A DNA stretch of 64,000 bases from Phlebiopsis flavidoalba (GCA_035772785.1 JAOCPU010000060.1:124001-188000), one strand, 5' to 3'. Shown: positions 1-17,476, numbered from the stretch's first letter. The notes: generated from the letters alone by a model not told the origin. Numbers and translations are program-made.

Positions 1-1621
1 GAAGCTCAGCAGTAAGATAGCTGAACAATCATGGGGTTGTAAGGGATATCGATATTGGCCGAGACAAAATTGGGGCTAATGTAAAGCGTGGGTGCCGTCG
101 AAAGTTCAGAGAGCTCGGCACTGAGCCCTAGAAGCCGTCGCGTGCGTGTAACGGAAGGAGTAGAGGTGTCGGCATGAGCTACGGGCGTCTACTCGCCACT
201 GCGGCAAGTGAGGTCCGGACAGGCCTCGGGAGTGGGTCCAAGACGTTATGATGCTCCATAGAGTTAGGGCTCTTGAGTTAGGCACGTCACATAAACGAGC
301 GTTCTTGGTCGGCGAGGGGTGGATAGTAGACAGACACTGAGAGACACAGCGTGTAACACGCTCGTCTTGGGATGCTTGTCCAACCCAGTCCAGAGCGCGA
401 AGAAGGATCCACGTCTCTCTGAGATCGCCTAGAAAGTAGTCAACCGTATATTGAGATACCCGATCGACAATGGGTGTTCCCGACAAAATAACCATCCTGG
501 CCGATATGGGTTGCTTCGTGAGCGCGAGCTCTAAATAGGCCAGCTCCGGTGCGCAGAATGATCCCAATCCGGAGCTAGGTCCTTCGTCCTCCAGGTTTTC
601 ACCGTCGAGAAGCGCATTGCACGCAAATACCGCTCCGACACTTTACGGCGTGCTATCCAAGCGCATCCTTTGAGCGAAAAGGCCAACAAAGCCTCCACAA
701 ACGCATGAAAATCCATGAGGTAGGCGACTTGTATGGGGCAATGCTTGACAAAAAATTGGTACAACCGTGATGATAGCGCACCAGCCCCAAGAAAGAGGCC
801 ACTAGCACCGTGACGGCGATGGCTACGACGTTATCGAGAGTCCAGAGGAGGATGACGACGCCAACCAGAAAGAAGATCATTGCGAGTTCCAGCATCGAAG
901 GAATGGACCAGATGAATGCCTCTACATTCCACGTCTCCCAGTCTTCGAATCGAAATCTGCCTAAGCGCTATGATGTTCTCCCGGGCGTTGCCAGTGGTGC
1001 GTTCCACTTCATATATTCGCGGATCCATTGCTTGACCATGATACCAAGCAACGCTGCGGCAAGGCTGAGCACAAGGCTGAAGAAGAAGGAGCACATTGAT
1101 CCACCGAGCAGAGGTTGATGGTGCGAAGGTAGGTGTCGCTAATAACAGATGAAGATGGTAGCGTTGACTGTAGACGGCATGCTATCGAGATCTCCCTGAG
1201 ATAAAATCTGGTAGGCAATCAAGTTGGTTAGTGATACCGGAATCTCCGGGTTGCAGGAGTTGGAGTTGATAGGGTCTGCACCACAAAAGTAGTGAGAATA
1301 GCGGAGAATAATGCCGCCTATACAACGGGTGAAATCGGCATTGAGTCGTCTGTGTCATGATACGGGTGATGATACGACGTACAAAGACTAGAAGAGTGTC
1401 GATATCATCTGCATAATCTCGCATCATACTCGTATCGTGTTTCATGTATAAAGTGTTCTTCAATCCCAGCCCAGCCAGAAAGGTGTGTGAAGCGAGGTGG
1501 ATCCTACAGAAGTCTCATTGAGATCCTGGAGTATACGAGGGTGCAATTGAGTACATACAGCATCATCTCGTCCGATGATGCACTCATTCGTGAAATTTCG
1601 TTCTTTCGTCAGAGGTGGCAT
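1..1621 (-). CDS. DUF6535-family protein, 5' part (runs off left edge)
   Basis: Function unknown; the family is expanded in agaricomycetes and has an N-terminal multi-helix membrane domain. The chosen start is the ATG at 1621, giving MPPLTKERNF, followed by a short exon, a GTATGT..TAG intron and the segment MMRDYADDIDTLLVF near 1430-1383. A second intron is followed by a helix (AALFSAILTTFVVQT) and, near 1060-1005, the family hallmark KQWIREYMKWNAPLATP. A hydrophobic stretch (ELAMIFFLVGVVILLW) lies near 890-840. Further down, WILLRALDWVGQ and NSRALTLWSII match the second copy at 30.4 kb. Intron positions also match that copy. The frame changes several times, for example at a CCC run after VVQT, so the gene is either miscalled or decayed. 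The 3' half is outside the window. I infer membrane association only from the helices. Confidence 0.8.
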
Positions 1622-3361
1622 GGTAGCCTTTTGCCAAGCTATATTTTAGCGTCGACCGATGAGTGCGGTACTGACCAAGATGGCAGCGTGTCGTGAATGG
1701 AAACTAGCGGCATGCACTCCCTGCCTAACCACTGCTTTGATAGGCGACTCGCAGTGTGTTTTTTAGAACTATTATCTGTTCGTAATAGCATTGCGAAGAA
1801 TAGTATGTCGCGGACGAGTCAAAGAACAGGAGAGCCAATGCGACCGTTCTGGTTCACCACGTGGCCTTGAAGCGCGATCCCGTGACGCCATGTCAAACCG
1901 AAATTTTGACGCGACTCGCGACTCAGTCGGGTTTGTACTCTTGAGAGCTTGCACCGGGGGGACAGCAAAGTATCCACCGAAAATTGCCATTGATTAGGTT
2001 AGAATGGGCGCCATATGTCGTTTGGTTATATCACCAGCCTCTCTCATTTCTACCACATCACATCGCTTCCGTCACTGTAATTGACGTGGCAAAGGAGATA
2101 CATAAATTGTTCTCTCTATTGCTACAGCCTATGCCGGTGCTGTATTTTTTCCAATGCTACTGTGCCCTATAATCAGATGAAGAAAGTTCACGACGGGCCG
2201 AGACCCTGACGAGGGCTGGTGAAGTTTTGAGGATGAACTCGGCGTGACACGCGCGTCTTGCTATGAACCCTGTGACATGCGTGACATGTGGCGCGTGACG
2301 CGTGATAGTTTCCAGAATAATTCTCGTACTTGTAGGCTGCCTAGTAGTATTAAAAAAAAGACATAATATCGCAAGTTGAGCGAGAAGGAGCTATCAAATA
2401 CAATTTTCATATGTAGCTCGACTCTTTATCACCGCGTCTCTTATTTGATGTGGAGTTTTTGATGTGACGTCGGCGTTACGGCACAAACGTTTCGGGCCGA
2501 CCCCGAAACCTCTTTCCTCTCGACAACCACCATATCATAATATCTGACTGAGAAGACCATCTCCTCTAATTGTCGGTTATTGACCTTACCTACCGTACTC
2601 GTTTCGAAAATGCTCTGTCGCACTGAGTTATGAGATGACCGTGCGCGGATCGTCCGGTCCCACTAGAAGTCAACGACTCAGGACATCAGCCGTGGCACTT
2701 TCATTAAAAGACACGTACAATACAAGTACCGGTGTGGGTGGGTAGGTTTTAATCATTACCGTCTTAAAACTCTGCTCTAATTTTTATATGGCCTAGAGAA
2801 ACACTAGTGCAGCTGATTGATTAAAACAAGATCAAAAGCCACTACTGCTGGCTCACAAGTTTCCGCAGCGCGGGGAACGCATTACGCCTTTACCTCGAAC
2901 CTAAGTTAGAACGCTTACCTCTCATATTGACTCATCCGAGCTGTACCCGACCGCCTATTATCCTCTTCAAATAGTCGACCCTTTCGAGTACCTGAGATGG
3001 GGCTCGAACCTAGGGACACAACTTCGCTGTAATTCCGATCCATAGAAGGTTCCAACAAGTCGTCAGTAAGTCCGTGAGCCATGTGTCGGGTATGTCATTT
3101 GATTAAGCCCGTGTGAAACTCAGATAATGGGTATCAACGCATTACCGTGCATAGCCGTTGCACACAAGTTCCCTCGGCGGCAAATGGGGGGCTGCTCACA
3201 CAGCCGATGTGTATCGTCAGTGCAGAAAAGGCTTTCCAGATAACGCTTTAGACAAAGTCTTTTGTCAGCCGATCGGGCGATAGTCGTCATCTGTTCGCAC
3301 AGGGACATGGCTTGGTAGCCTTGGGTGATTCGGTCATCCTTCCCGGCGCCTGAGGACTACT
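1622..3361. other. intergenic, no gene seen
   Basis: No conserved protein is readable in any frame. The stretch 2240-2306 is rich in GTGAC/ACGCG words and holds GTGACGCGTGAT at 2295-2306, one mismatched relative of the palindrome seen upstream of Ctf4. The rest shows only short unsupported reading frames. Confidence 0.6.
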
Positions 3362-3367
3362 TATATA
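3362..3367 (+). promoter_or_regulatory. TATA box of aldehyde dehydrogenase A
   Basis: TATATA lies about 80 bases before the ATG at 3446, in the orientation of the aldehyde dehydrogenase gene. Assignment is by position and sequence only. Confidence 0.55.
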
Positions 3368-3445
3368 GAGCGGGACAAGGTCTGACCATCGGCTTTTGTC
3401 GCCTGTTCCTCCTCTTATAGCTTTCCATTACCCCTGACCTACACC

Positions 3446-5535
3446 ATGCCGGGGACATTTACTCACCAGTTTGACTCCGCCTTTTATAAGGGCTCGGTCT
3501 CAGTCAACACTGGGCTGGTTCATCAATGGTCAATGGGTGGATTCCGCCAGCAAGGAGACGATTGAGTACGCGAGCAATACAACATCCATCGAAGGAGCTG
3601 ACATCTCTCTTCAGTGTATACAACCCTGGTATGTGGACTTCGCGTTCAAAATGTCTAAACTGCTTTATAAACACGAATATTAGCGGATGGCACTGTCATT
3701 ACAAAGGTGGCCTCTGCGACCTCTGAAGATGTCGAACGTCGCAGTCAAGGCAGCGAAAACGGCTTTTGAAAAACATCATGGGGTCTTAAGGTGCCTGGTC
3801 ACCAGACGGGTGGGGACGCCTCCTGTACAAAGCTCGCGACCTTGATCGAAAAACATCAAGACCGCGATATCGGCAATTGAGGCGCTCGACGGCGGTAAGC
3901 TCTCGCATTTGGGCCCGTGAAAAACCCGCTGATGCCCTGCAGGCAAGCACTTTATGCACGCAAAGAGGCAGGACGTTCAGGACGGCATCAACAACCTACG
4001 CTACTACGCCGGTTGGGCGGACAAGAACCACGGCAAAAACCATCGAGGTGCGCAGTCTATCCTACCCGTGCTGTGCTCCACCTTATGATGCTCTTTCGGA
4101 CCATGCACACCATAGACGAGCGAGACCAAGTTCGCATACACGCGCCATGAGCCCATCGGTGTTGTCGTAAGCGTATACACCAGCTCTCCTCTCCGAGCCT
4201 CTATTCACTCACGGACGACAACTACAGGGTCTGATCGTGCGGCCGTGGAACTTCCCATGTAAGTCCTCGTGTATCACACATGGGTCCATGACGTGACCGG
4301 GCTCTATTGTGCATCAGTCATGATCGCCATTTGGAAGGTCGCACCCGCACTCGCCACTGGAAAAAACACGATCGTCCTCAAGCCGTCAGAGGTGACGCCG
4401 CTCTCTGTGCTCTTCCTCGCCGAGCTCGTCAAGGAGGCTGGCTTCCCTGATGGCGTGTTCAAACGTCGTCACTGGGTATGGTGCTACTGCGGGGCCAGGC
4501 CATCACAGAACACCTCTCGTGGGTAAGGTCTCCTTCACTGGCAGCACGCTCGTCGGACGCAAGGTCATGGAGACTGCTTCAAAAAACGAACCTCAAGCGC
4601 GTAACTCTTGAGCTCGGCGGCAAAAAGCCCGACCATCCATCTTTGACGATGCTGACCTCGAGCAGGCCGTCAAATGGGGTCTCCATCGGTATCTTGTAAC
4701 GTTGTTTCGCCAGGGTTTCATACTTTATTCTCATGCTTTATCGACTGTCATAGCCCACCACAGCGGACAGATGTGCGCTGCGAGTTCGCGCATCTTCGTC
4801 CAGGAGGGAGTATACGACAAGTTCCTCGACCTCTTTGCGGCCGCCGCAAGTCTATTCGACAAGGTGACGGCTTCCACCAGAATACGGACCAAGGCCCCGT
4901 CTCATACTCTAAAAACCAGCTCGACGTATGTCGGCACCTTTTCATCGCTACCCAATTCCTCCTAACGCCTCTACAGCGTGTTCTAGGCTACATAGAACAC
5001 GGGAAGCAAGAAGGCGCCCGCGTCGTGGCTGGGCGGCGCGCGTGGTGCAGGCTCGGGCTACTTCGTGCAGCCAACAATTTTCGCAGACGTGAAGCCAGAC
5101 ATGAAGATCGTGCGCGAAGAGATCTTTGGGCCAGTCGGCGTCGTCGCCAAGTTCAGCACCGAGGAGGAGGTGCTCCGAGCTCGCGAATGACACTCAGTAC
5201 GGCCTCTCGAGCTATGCGTTCACGGAGAACCTCGCGCGTGCGATTCGCGTCGCGAACGCGCTCGAGGCGGGTTGTGCGTTTTGTGAGTAACTATAGGAAG
5301 CATGTATCATGGAGAACGAATCTGATTAGGTGTAGATCAACACTGGCAGCGACGCTGGAGCCACAGGTGCCATTCGGTGGGTACAAACAGTCAGGGCACG
5401 GCAAGGAGATGGGAGAGTATGCGCTCGAGGCGTACGTAGGTTTAACGTCAATTCCAGGCTCGATACTAAAACGTATTCTTTTATAGCTTCACTCAGGTCA
5501 AAGCCGTGCACATCAACATCGGTATCAAGCTTTGA
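3446..5535 (+). CDS. aldehyde dehydrogenase A (class 1/2, NAD(P)+-dependent)
   Basis: Oxidises aldehydes to carboxylic acids. The protein starts [11 protein letters not shown] at the ATG at 3446, then [19 protein letters not shown], and VYNP after a GT..AG intron. Family landmarks follow: [21 protein letters not shown], the WNFP-type segment before 4261, [29 protein letters not shown], the general-base Glu in TLELGGKKP (codon near 4610), and the catalytic Cys in [10 protein letters not shown] (codon near 4774). The last exon after the intron ending near 5486 gives [15 protein letters not shown] and a TGA at 5533-5535. Length (about 500 residues) fits the family. At least eight frame changes are needed, several at homopolymers, yet both catalytic residues and splice sites survive. 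I therefore think the gene is intact and the sequence faulty, but a young pseudogene is possible. The closest relative in the window is the copy at 21.5-23.4 kb. It converges on the next gene with about 70 bases between. Confidence 0.92.
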
Positions 5536-5607
5536 GAGAATTTAAGCCCTTTACACACACATGTACAATAGTCAAATCTACACAAGAATCTGGGATTTCG
5601 TCTAGGG

Positions 5608-7448
5608 CTACAGAGGTATCACAGTGCTACATTTAGAGCGGGACAGTTCAGAGTGACAAAGGAGAGATATGATCCAGGTTGATGGGTGGAAGGAGTCCCG
5701 GACCTCCAGAGCTCGTCCCAAGCCGTCCATTGAGGTCCGAGACCGCCAGAAATTGCGAGTGTTTCGGCACTTCAAGGGATAGGGAGACACGGGCGTGCGT
5801 TGCATCGCGAAATAGCAATCGTCAACCACCTCGAAGTCCATGTCCGATGTAGACATGTCGATCGAGTGATCCAGCGTTGTTGGAAAGCGGCTTGCGACGG
5901 AGCCCGGGGTAGGGGCGCGGGGTCTTGCGAACGGAGACGCGTCGGGGCGAGTGAGGAATGCATGGTCGGAGAGTGTGGGGGAGGGAAAGGAGAGCTTGAA
6001 CGAAATCGCCGGGGATGGGAGAGAGAGACGGCCAAGGGAGTTGTGCGAATCGAGAGGGGAAGACGTGGTGAAGGTAGGGCTGTGTGTCGTGTGGGGGCTG
6101 TAGGCGCTTGCAAGCCCAGTCAAAGACTCGTGAGGTGAGGTCGTGCGCAGGCTAGAGATGTCGCAGGAGTGTTCGAGTAGGCTGTCAAAGACGAGGCTGA
6201 GCGAGCTCGGGAATGGCTCATGCCGGGCTATGCCAGTGTTCGATGGTGGTGGAGGAGGTTGGTGCGCGGCGGACAAGGTGAACGCGGATTTCAGCGACGT
6301 GATACTGTAGTGAGATGCATCCTATTACAAAGGGTCATGAGTTAGCCATGAGCGTATAGGCTAAAACTCGAGAACTACCATATGCTCTTGACTGCCGTAC
6401 TTCGCAGTTTCGAAGAGGGGCTGTAGGACCTTGCCGGAGAAACGGCCGCGAGAAGCCTTCGAAAAAAAGGTACTGAGAGGCCTGAAAGACGCGGGAGAAG
6501 CAACCGTTAAGTCCATCTCTGGCAAGATCTCATCAACTATGAGGCTTCGTTTCTTCAAGAGCTCGTCGAGTTTCGGGCTGAGGCGTGTCTGAAAATCATG
6601 GCCCTCAGTATATCTGGCCAAAGAGCGCATGGTCAGCTGTATACCTCTACTGAGTCTGGGCTCGAAGGAAGTTGCAGCGGAGACAGAGACGTCGAGACTA
6701 ATGGCGTAAACGACCGCGGGATTTCCGGCATAGTAGAGGATAGTCGGAGAAGTGCAGAGCGATGACGAGCCACCAGGCAAGGAAGGGTATCACCAGAGTG
6801 GGTTGCAGACACTTCACGGGCATCTTCAGCTTCAAAGTGACTGTGAACAGACGCGGCACAAGACAAGTGTCGGTCGAGTTTCTGGTTAGACAAACTTCTC
6901 CCGGGAGTGACCTCGTCAGTCGAGAACGTAACCGGGCATGTATTAGAGCCAATGAGGGTGTCCAATGAGCTGTTTCCAAATCGGTCCTGTCCGCTGTTAC
7001 TGGAGCTGCTAGATGGCGAGGAACGTGCTCGTGGGTCGCCATTCCTGGGGAGGTCGCAGCTGGAGACATGGGAAGATGCCACAGTCCGCAAAGAAGGTAT
7101 GGTCGGGTATCCAGAATAGCCAGAGTTTGCCTCACACAGAGGTAGTAGCCTTGGGAATTTCACCGTGGACTGGGTCAGCGCGTCGACATCCATGGAAGGG
7201 AACGCGAGAGATAAAGGGAGTGACGGAGTAGATTTGGATGTTGGTGTCGCGTTTCGTACATCATACAAGCATCGAGGAATATAAACCATGAGGGTAACAC
7301 AGAGAGGGCGTGCTGAGTCTTCGTCGTGGACTTTTGAGGTGGCATGGCTCGGCACGTTCAAGCGCACCGAATTCAGAGAGGTTGAGGTAGGCGGTCCTAT
7401 GTTTGCTTCCGTCTTTCGGAGAGTATAGTCCTGAGGGAGAGTCGACAA
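5608..7448 (-). CDS. Ser/Pro-rich hypothetical protein
   Basis: I do not recognise this protein. It reads from the right as a low-complexity chain rich in Ser, Pro and Thr. Recognisable pieces are a Ser run (SSPSSSSSNSGQDRFGN, near 7010), a short helical, charged segment (SPKLDELLKKRSLIVDEILPEMDL, around 6580-6510, the only part likely to fold), then an intron of about 60 bases ending in AATAG near 6315 and the exon SITSLKSAFTLSAAHQPPPPP. The C-terminal part holds DMSTSDMDFEVVDDCYFAM and ends at the stop at 5608. The long open frames, plausible intron and consistent composition support a real gene. The start is a guess; an upstream exon to about 7580 is possible. It is probably disordered; no domain or location can be claimed. 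It converges with aldehyde dehydrogenase A and lies just downstream of the SMC3 3' end. Confidence 0.5.
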
Positions 7449-7891
7449 CCTTGGCTACATCGACCGTGACACCGACATTCAGGACATTTTGAGCCCGTGT
7501 CGACCGTGAGCGTCTTCTGTAGAGGACAACAGACCGGAGGACGAGGACAGATACAGCGATGAGAGGGGATACAAACAGCGAGCGCAATGATATTCGAGGT
7601 TTCCGTATGGGATGTAGGCGTAGAAGACTGTGTTGCTGGCGGAGGCATTTTTGAACAGGAAAACGAGCGGACGAGCACCGGGCTCAGGTCGTGACTGAAC
7701 ACGTTCAAGAACGTTGCCGCTGCGGCCGCTCGCCGTTCGGGCTGCCGCAGAGGAAATGATGGGCGGATGGCGGAGAGTCGGGCTCTGATCTGGGTCAAGT
7801 CGACCAGCTTCGTCCAACCTCAAGCGCAATTCTCAAGACATGGATTATAGGGCCTAAAAATACAACAAGATAATGGGGGTATCGATATTAA

Positions 7892-12438
<4,547 letters not shown>

Positions 12439-13039
12439 TTTGCCCCTCAGTGACGAGCTAGGCTCCCTAGTTACGAAAAAGCTGAAGCCGCTTAGTAGCA
12501 CACCCAGGCTCTTCAATGAGATTCGCGGGCTCAGTTGTGTTGCGCTGAGAGGGCCGAAGCAGGTGTGATGGACGGGACCGTCACGGTGACAAGCCGACGC
12601 GCTCATCGTCGCGTATGTCACATGCGTCACATCACGTGCCATTGCACGCCCCGCGCATTATTCGGTGGAAGTTCGCACGATTTCGAGATCGACTGTCATA
12701 CGGATTCTTGCTGGTAATATAGACTCCAGTGACTGCATCGATTTCCTGCCACCCGCCGACTACAATGTGGGCTGAAATAGCCAACGAGGGAAGCCGTCCG
12801 AGCAAATATGGAGGCTAAGGGTATGATATAGTCATACACACAAATGCAGCACTTTATGCTCTCCTCATAACAAGTCCCACAACAAAGCACCGTGGGTACA
12901 GGCTAGCCACATAAATAAGCTCAGACTTGAACACCAAATACATCTGTTTGACTGCGCATATGGCTAGCTAATTTGGTAGTGAACTCGTCAAGCACGCGAG
13001 AAAAAGAACGGGAGTGATTCGTGTTGTTATAGCTTGAGG
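12439..13039. promoter_or_regulatory. SMC3 upstream region with TGACG/GTGAC clusters
   Basis: No gene is visible. Between 12575 and 12640 there is a dense cluster of CGTCAC, GTGAC, GACGCG and CACGTG words in both orientations, about 140-200 bases before the SMC3 start. The cluster resembles those at 2.25-2.31, 21.1-21.2, 30.2 and 39.7 kb. A role as a transcription-factor platform (bZIP-like TGACG half-sites or MluI-type boxes) is inference. Confidence 0.4.
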
Positions 13040-15110
13040 ACCTCACGTTGATATGTACCTTTATTGCTCCTCTAACTTGCGTAAAATCTGTGGCGACATG
13101 TTAAATTTGTTGCGTCTAGTTGATGACCCGGATTATGTGGCGCAGTACTCACGCTTTCAATGCATATTCGCTCATATCCTGGCCCTTGGACCTGACTGTT
13201 TCCAGCCTCCGAAAGGAAGCTGAGGCGTCAACATGCTTGCCGAGTTGATCTATGAGCCGTGTTTAGTTTTTTCCCGACCTCGAAGCCAGCTTTTTGAGTG
13301 ACCACCCCACGAAGGTATTTCCAGCTTCTAATGCGTTTTTGCTGAACGCATAGCGGTGCCAATGTTCTGGGTAAACACGTAACTTGACAATCCGTAGTCT
13401 GTGTCATTGGCTAACTCGAGCGTCCTCGTCCTCGAGTACTGAATTTCATGATAACGGCGACAGCCCAAATATCTCTTCACGCACGAATGCGTCCATGTCC
13501 GGTTTCACGGTCAAACGAATATCGCTTGGTCTGACAAAGAATTCCATGACCTGATTTTTTCTTCTCCTCCCGTGAGAACACGCGCGCCCTCTCGCTGGAA
13601 ACATTCAATGTAGCCAAGTATTCGACTTGCGACACGGTTACTCAATATACTATGTCTTCGGCACCCAAGAACAACTCACTTCTAGCTGCTGCCTTGAAGG
13701 CCAATAGGGCCCTGATGAACGATCGGATCAACAGGGGATCGCAAGCCTTCTATGACTCGGCAGACAGCGGTGAACGCAGAAAATGCACCTATCATAGACG
13801 TGTTCCATGGACGAGAATACGGTAAAGGTGCCGGCAGTGGCAGATTTGGGCCATTATGATGGCTATAGAGACAAGTTCATTTTAGTTGACTCATCAACCG
13901 TGATGACCTGAATATCAATCACAATAAAACGTTCCCCACAATCCACTTGACGGTTTTGGTCAATGGCTGGGTCGTTGAAGATAGATAGCTGGACTTTTGC
14001 GGCCCAGCTCGAGGCTGATGCTCGTGCAAATTCGTGCTTGGCCGCCGTTTCCATGATTTTTTTCGACCGATAAGGGTGCTTCCGGTGAACGAGACACTTT
14101 TTTCCAACTAGAGGATGTTCTAGCAAGAGCTGGGCCAGCAGGTAGTAGGCCAATATCCCGTTCAACGAAACGTGTTGAGATCCCTTGCCATCAAGGAGAA
14201 GCCGGGTCCCTTTCTTTGATTAAAAGCCTCTAGCATCATGGCGGACTAAGGAGTCAGCGTACGGAGTGGGTGTTCAGTACGACCGTGTGTGCCTGTCGCA
14301 CACAGCGCAGGTGAGAGCTTCCACAGAGTGGTGACTACCCTGGTCCGGTATCAGGTCAGATTGTGATAATATCAGATTCGTGAGCACTTGTACCACCATT
14401 CTTTACAGGGAAAGTTCCATGGGAACATCACGCCCCTAGTCGATCTCCTCGTGTGAATGTATTGCTGATTGCCCCATCGCGGAATTAGCGTACTACTTTT
14501 ATACTTCCTTACTCACGGTCTCTCGGTGCTTCATGACGTTGTCTCGTCGATTGAATTTTGACTCGTGTTTCATTGGTCCTGCGTGAATTGTGAATATTCG
14601 AAGTCACTGACGTTGGACGGCGATATAGCGCATACGAACCTCTATCTGTATCTTACCGTATGGTTTGGCTTGTCTCTGCCGTCATAAGGACCGGCCAAGT
14701 ATCGCACTTTGCTAAATGTAACCATGGGAACGTCCCGGGCTTTCGTATTGGTATGAGATTTGTTGTGTTCGGGCGTGCGGTACAATCAATCAACAATGAT
14801 TGCAAACCTCAAATATGAAACAGTATGCGTCAGTTCACTCTGAGTCTAGATGTCTGGTCAATCAGAGTCTTCTTGTGCGATAGCATCTAAGTTTTCTCTC
14901 TCAAGAAATTGAAGGCGAACGAATAGCTTGTACATGAGCCTTCCTCCTTTCATGTCCCTGGAAACTCGCAATCCCCAAGATGACTTGCCAGGCTCGCTGA
15001 TAGCTGCCTTGAGCGGCGAGGTCAATGTCCGGCATGCAGTCGCGCCCACGGCCAGGGCCTTGGTTAAGTGTGTTCCCGTTCGCTAAGTGGGCCAAAGAAA
15101 ATGACACCAT
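13040..15110 (-). pseudogene. decayed aldehyde dehydrogenase (third copy)
   Basis: Fragments of an aldehyde dehydrogenase occur in order on the minus strand. They are an N-terminal DIDLA..YQRAW piece with WGLRV and GRLMYKL..LERENLDAIA (15030-14880), LLEHPLVGK and [12 protein letters not shown] (about 14130-14070), a TNL..LELGRKSPAIF equivalent (near 14010), an altered active-site segment reading AQICHCR near 13845, VLGYIE..REGARV (near 13620), VKPDMDAFVREEIFG (near 13500) and LPFGGWKQSG (near 13215). An AG exon junction leads to FTQVRGAIKVHINV with no in-frame stop like the HINIGIKL or VNLGINL ends of the other copies. Divergence from copies A and B is much larger than theirs from each other; GG of the ELGGK motif is GR, and the middle part (about 14160-14860) is hardly readable. 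I call it a true pseudogene, unlike A and B. Confidence 0.72.
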
Positions 15111-16619
15111 AGGTATAGTTTTAAAAACAGCTGATGAGCGTGCTCACCGGGGTCTGATTAATGCTAATACGCACAAAAGCGCACTGTGGTATATAGATAG
15201 TCATGGAAGCACTAGAAAGAGGACAGCTCACACTCGATTGGTTTTGTAACTCCTATGTTGTTCGATGACGGACCCATATTGGTCGGGTGTCGATGTAAAG
15301 TAATCCGGTGTGGTTGACAGAGACAGGGCCTTTATACAGAGGGAGCAGGGTCGAACTCGTAAATGATACGTGAAGACACTGGACATGTTGTTTTCAGGGC
15401 AGATGCGATTTGGGAGCAAGGATTGGAAGATAAAGTGGCTCCTGCAAATATGGGGCATTTATAACGATTTCTATATGGGTGGTGGAGCTTCACACGTAGT
15501 GTTTTGCAAGTTACCACTGATGTGTTTTCCCGTGATGCAACGCTAGTCAATGCGGTTAGATATGTATCTTCTACTGGGAATCTCAAAGATCCGACGATCA
15601 ATTCGCATCGGTTCCCACCCAGAAGCGGCTGAATGAAACATTCAATCCTCAGCTTGACCCGGGGCGACATCTGGGCAGGGAAAAAAAAAAAATGGGTCGT
15701 AATATCCATCCACAGTCAATTTAACAAGTAGCTGTCGCAGCTTTCATAATTGCAAGGATTGGCCACTGTCGGCGTGCACACCTGGTACCTGGAAGTGTTG
15801 ATGGTGTACGATCGGAAGGTCTGCTTTGTTGGCAAATGATATGTCGAAATTCAACGTACAGAGCGTGTGCACATACCAGACATAGCTTGCTGACCGCCAA
15901 TCTGTCACAAAACACAGCGAACGAGCCCTGAGCAGGAAAGAACCGAATGGTTGGTTGCTATCTAGTTGAGACTACCATGGGAACGGGCCAGGCCAAGTGA
16001 GAATCAGCGCTTGAAAGCAGCATTCACAGTATGCTTAAGAACTTACCATGCATACGCGAGGAAGAGCTTATTGAGTCGTTCAGGTTGTTAAATAGCGTGG
16101 AAGCAAAGATCATTTGGGCTTGCCGTGAAGAGTCTATCCGTCCCATCGAAGACCGTTGATGACGGTGTGTTTCAATTGTCGCCGTTGTGCAATTACGCCA
16201 CAAGAGCGGCGGTGTGTTGTGAACGCTTCGCTGATAGGGACCACCCGTCTCCCAAGGAAAAAACCTGAGTTGAATGCAAATATGAAAACGGGGTGAAAAA
16301 CCTGCGCATGACATCTTTCAGACTAGAGTACCCGCCATCTGGAGTCTTACCCGTTTGGATATGTGGGTCTCTGAGTTGCCCCTCCAGGCCATCCAAAAGG
16401 ATAAGCCCCAAACCCATCGAGAAATATCAGCATGGTAGATTGGTGACCCTCATGATGCTTTTACTCGCTAGCAAGTCAGCGCAGAGTACGACTATCAGGA
16501 CGCTTCATTCATGCAAGTAGACTGGATTGACGGGTTCCCGCTAATGAGATACAGTTTATGAGTGGCGCAGCGAACCTGTAAAACACAGTCTGAACGTCCT
16601 AGTCTTATAAGATTGCGCT
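15111..16619. other. intergenic, no gene supported
   Basis: Several short open frames occur on both strands but none shows a recognised motif or convincing splicing. A run of 12 A lies near 15680-15692. This stretch separates the aldehyde dehydrogenase relic from the GH45 gene and may contain the relic's lost 5' exon. Confidence 0.5.
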
Positions 16620-17476
16620 GTCCAATAACACCCAAACCTTTATTACCTGCACAACCCACCAGACGGCCTAGAAGCCTTGTGCGCTTTGCTTCACCACATC
16701 CAGATAAGCAATGCCCCATTAAACTGTCCAGTGGCCGTCCATTATTGTGGAGGGGGGGTTCCATCATCTGCATTGACTCAGCAAGAGCTACATATAGTAT
16801 AGCTTCCGAATATAGTTCCAGTGAGTGCGCCACTCATGCCTGCCAAAGCGAATCATCAGTACTTACGTGGAGTTTCCAAAACAAGAGATCAGATCCTGTA
16901 CCCGAAGGGACAGAACGCAGCTTGCCCCTCACCCGTAATCCTCGCAGATATCAAAACTTTGGAATTACTCAATATCTGTCACAAGACTGCACACAACTGA
17001 ACGCACTGCAGCAGGCTCTCCTGTGTTTCGTTGGTCGGGTGGCTTTTAGTCTGGCCGCAAAATTCCTCATGGTCCCTTGGATGGGGCAAAGATCTGTGAC
17101 CCTTCACCACGATAGTATGAAAGGGACCTCTGAAGCTAGACATAGAGAAACGGGTCCGCCGTGCCTGTAAGGGCAAAACAAACGGCCACACCGCGTCGTC
17201 CAGCACCTAGCCCAGGAGCAGAGCCAAGGACAATTGGTTCATGGCAGCCGTGAACCCTGTGTCCGGTTTCTGCCACACGCTATTGACATACATTGAGCGT
17301 ACGCACAAGAGGAAGAATCGCGCAACGAACCAGGGGACCCGCAGCCCGAAAACATCGTGAAGGATGCAGAGCCGGATGGGTTTTGCACGTAGCCCCCCGG
17401 TGGCACGCCTGTCGTGGGGAACCACAGCGAACACTGCAGTGACAATGAACGCGAACAAAATAATGGCTGTGAGCAT
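16620..17476 (-). CDS. GH45 endoglucanase (subfamily C type), secreted
   Basis: Cleaves beta-1,4-glucan (cellulose) outside the cell. The start at 17476 gives a signal peptide, MLTAIILFAFIVTAVFA, then VVPHDRRATGG and the family N-terminus YVQNPSGSASFTMFSGCGSPACG, split by an intron ending in CAATAG. KPDTGFTAAMNQL, CFALTGTADP, PFHTIVVK, the VTDLCPIQG segment with the likely catalytic Asp (near 17090), EEFCGQTKSHPTNE, and a C-terminal GCAGNKG near 16630 follow. These match the compact basidiomycete Cel45 enzymes; no CBM1 was found. The sequence carries several single-base insertions: a C-run at 17393-17398, others near 17200, and an extra G before VTDLCP. The catalytic motif is only seen after changing frame. 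Either the assembly is poor here or the gene is recently broken. The exact stop is uncertain. Confidence 0.87.

Noticed and set aside
2990..3020. B-box-like GGTTCGAGCCC on the minus strand, possible tRNA or tRNA-derived SINE
   Set aside because: The flanking stems do not pair properly and no acceptor stem or A box could be placed upstream.
16562..17170. 202-codon open frame on the plus strand
   Set aside because: It is antisense to the GH45 gene, whose motifs are clear; the plus-strand product has no recognisable features.
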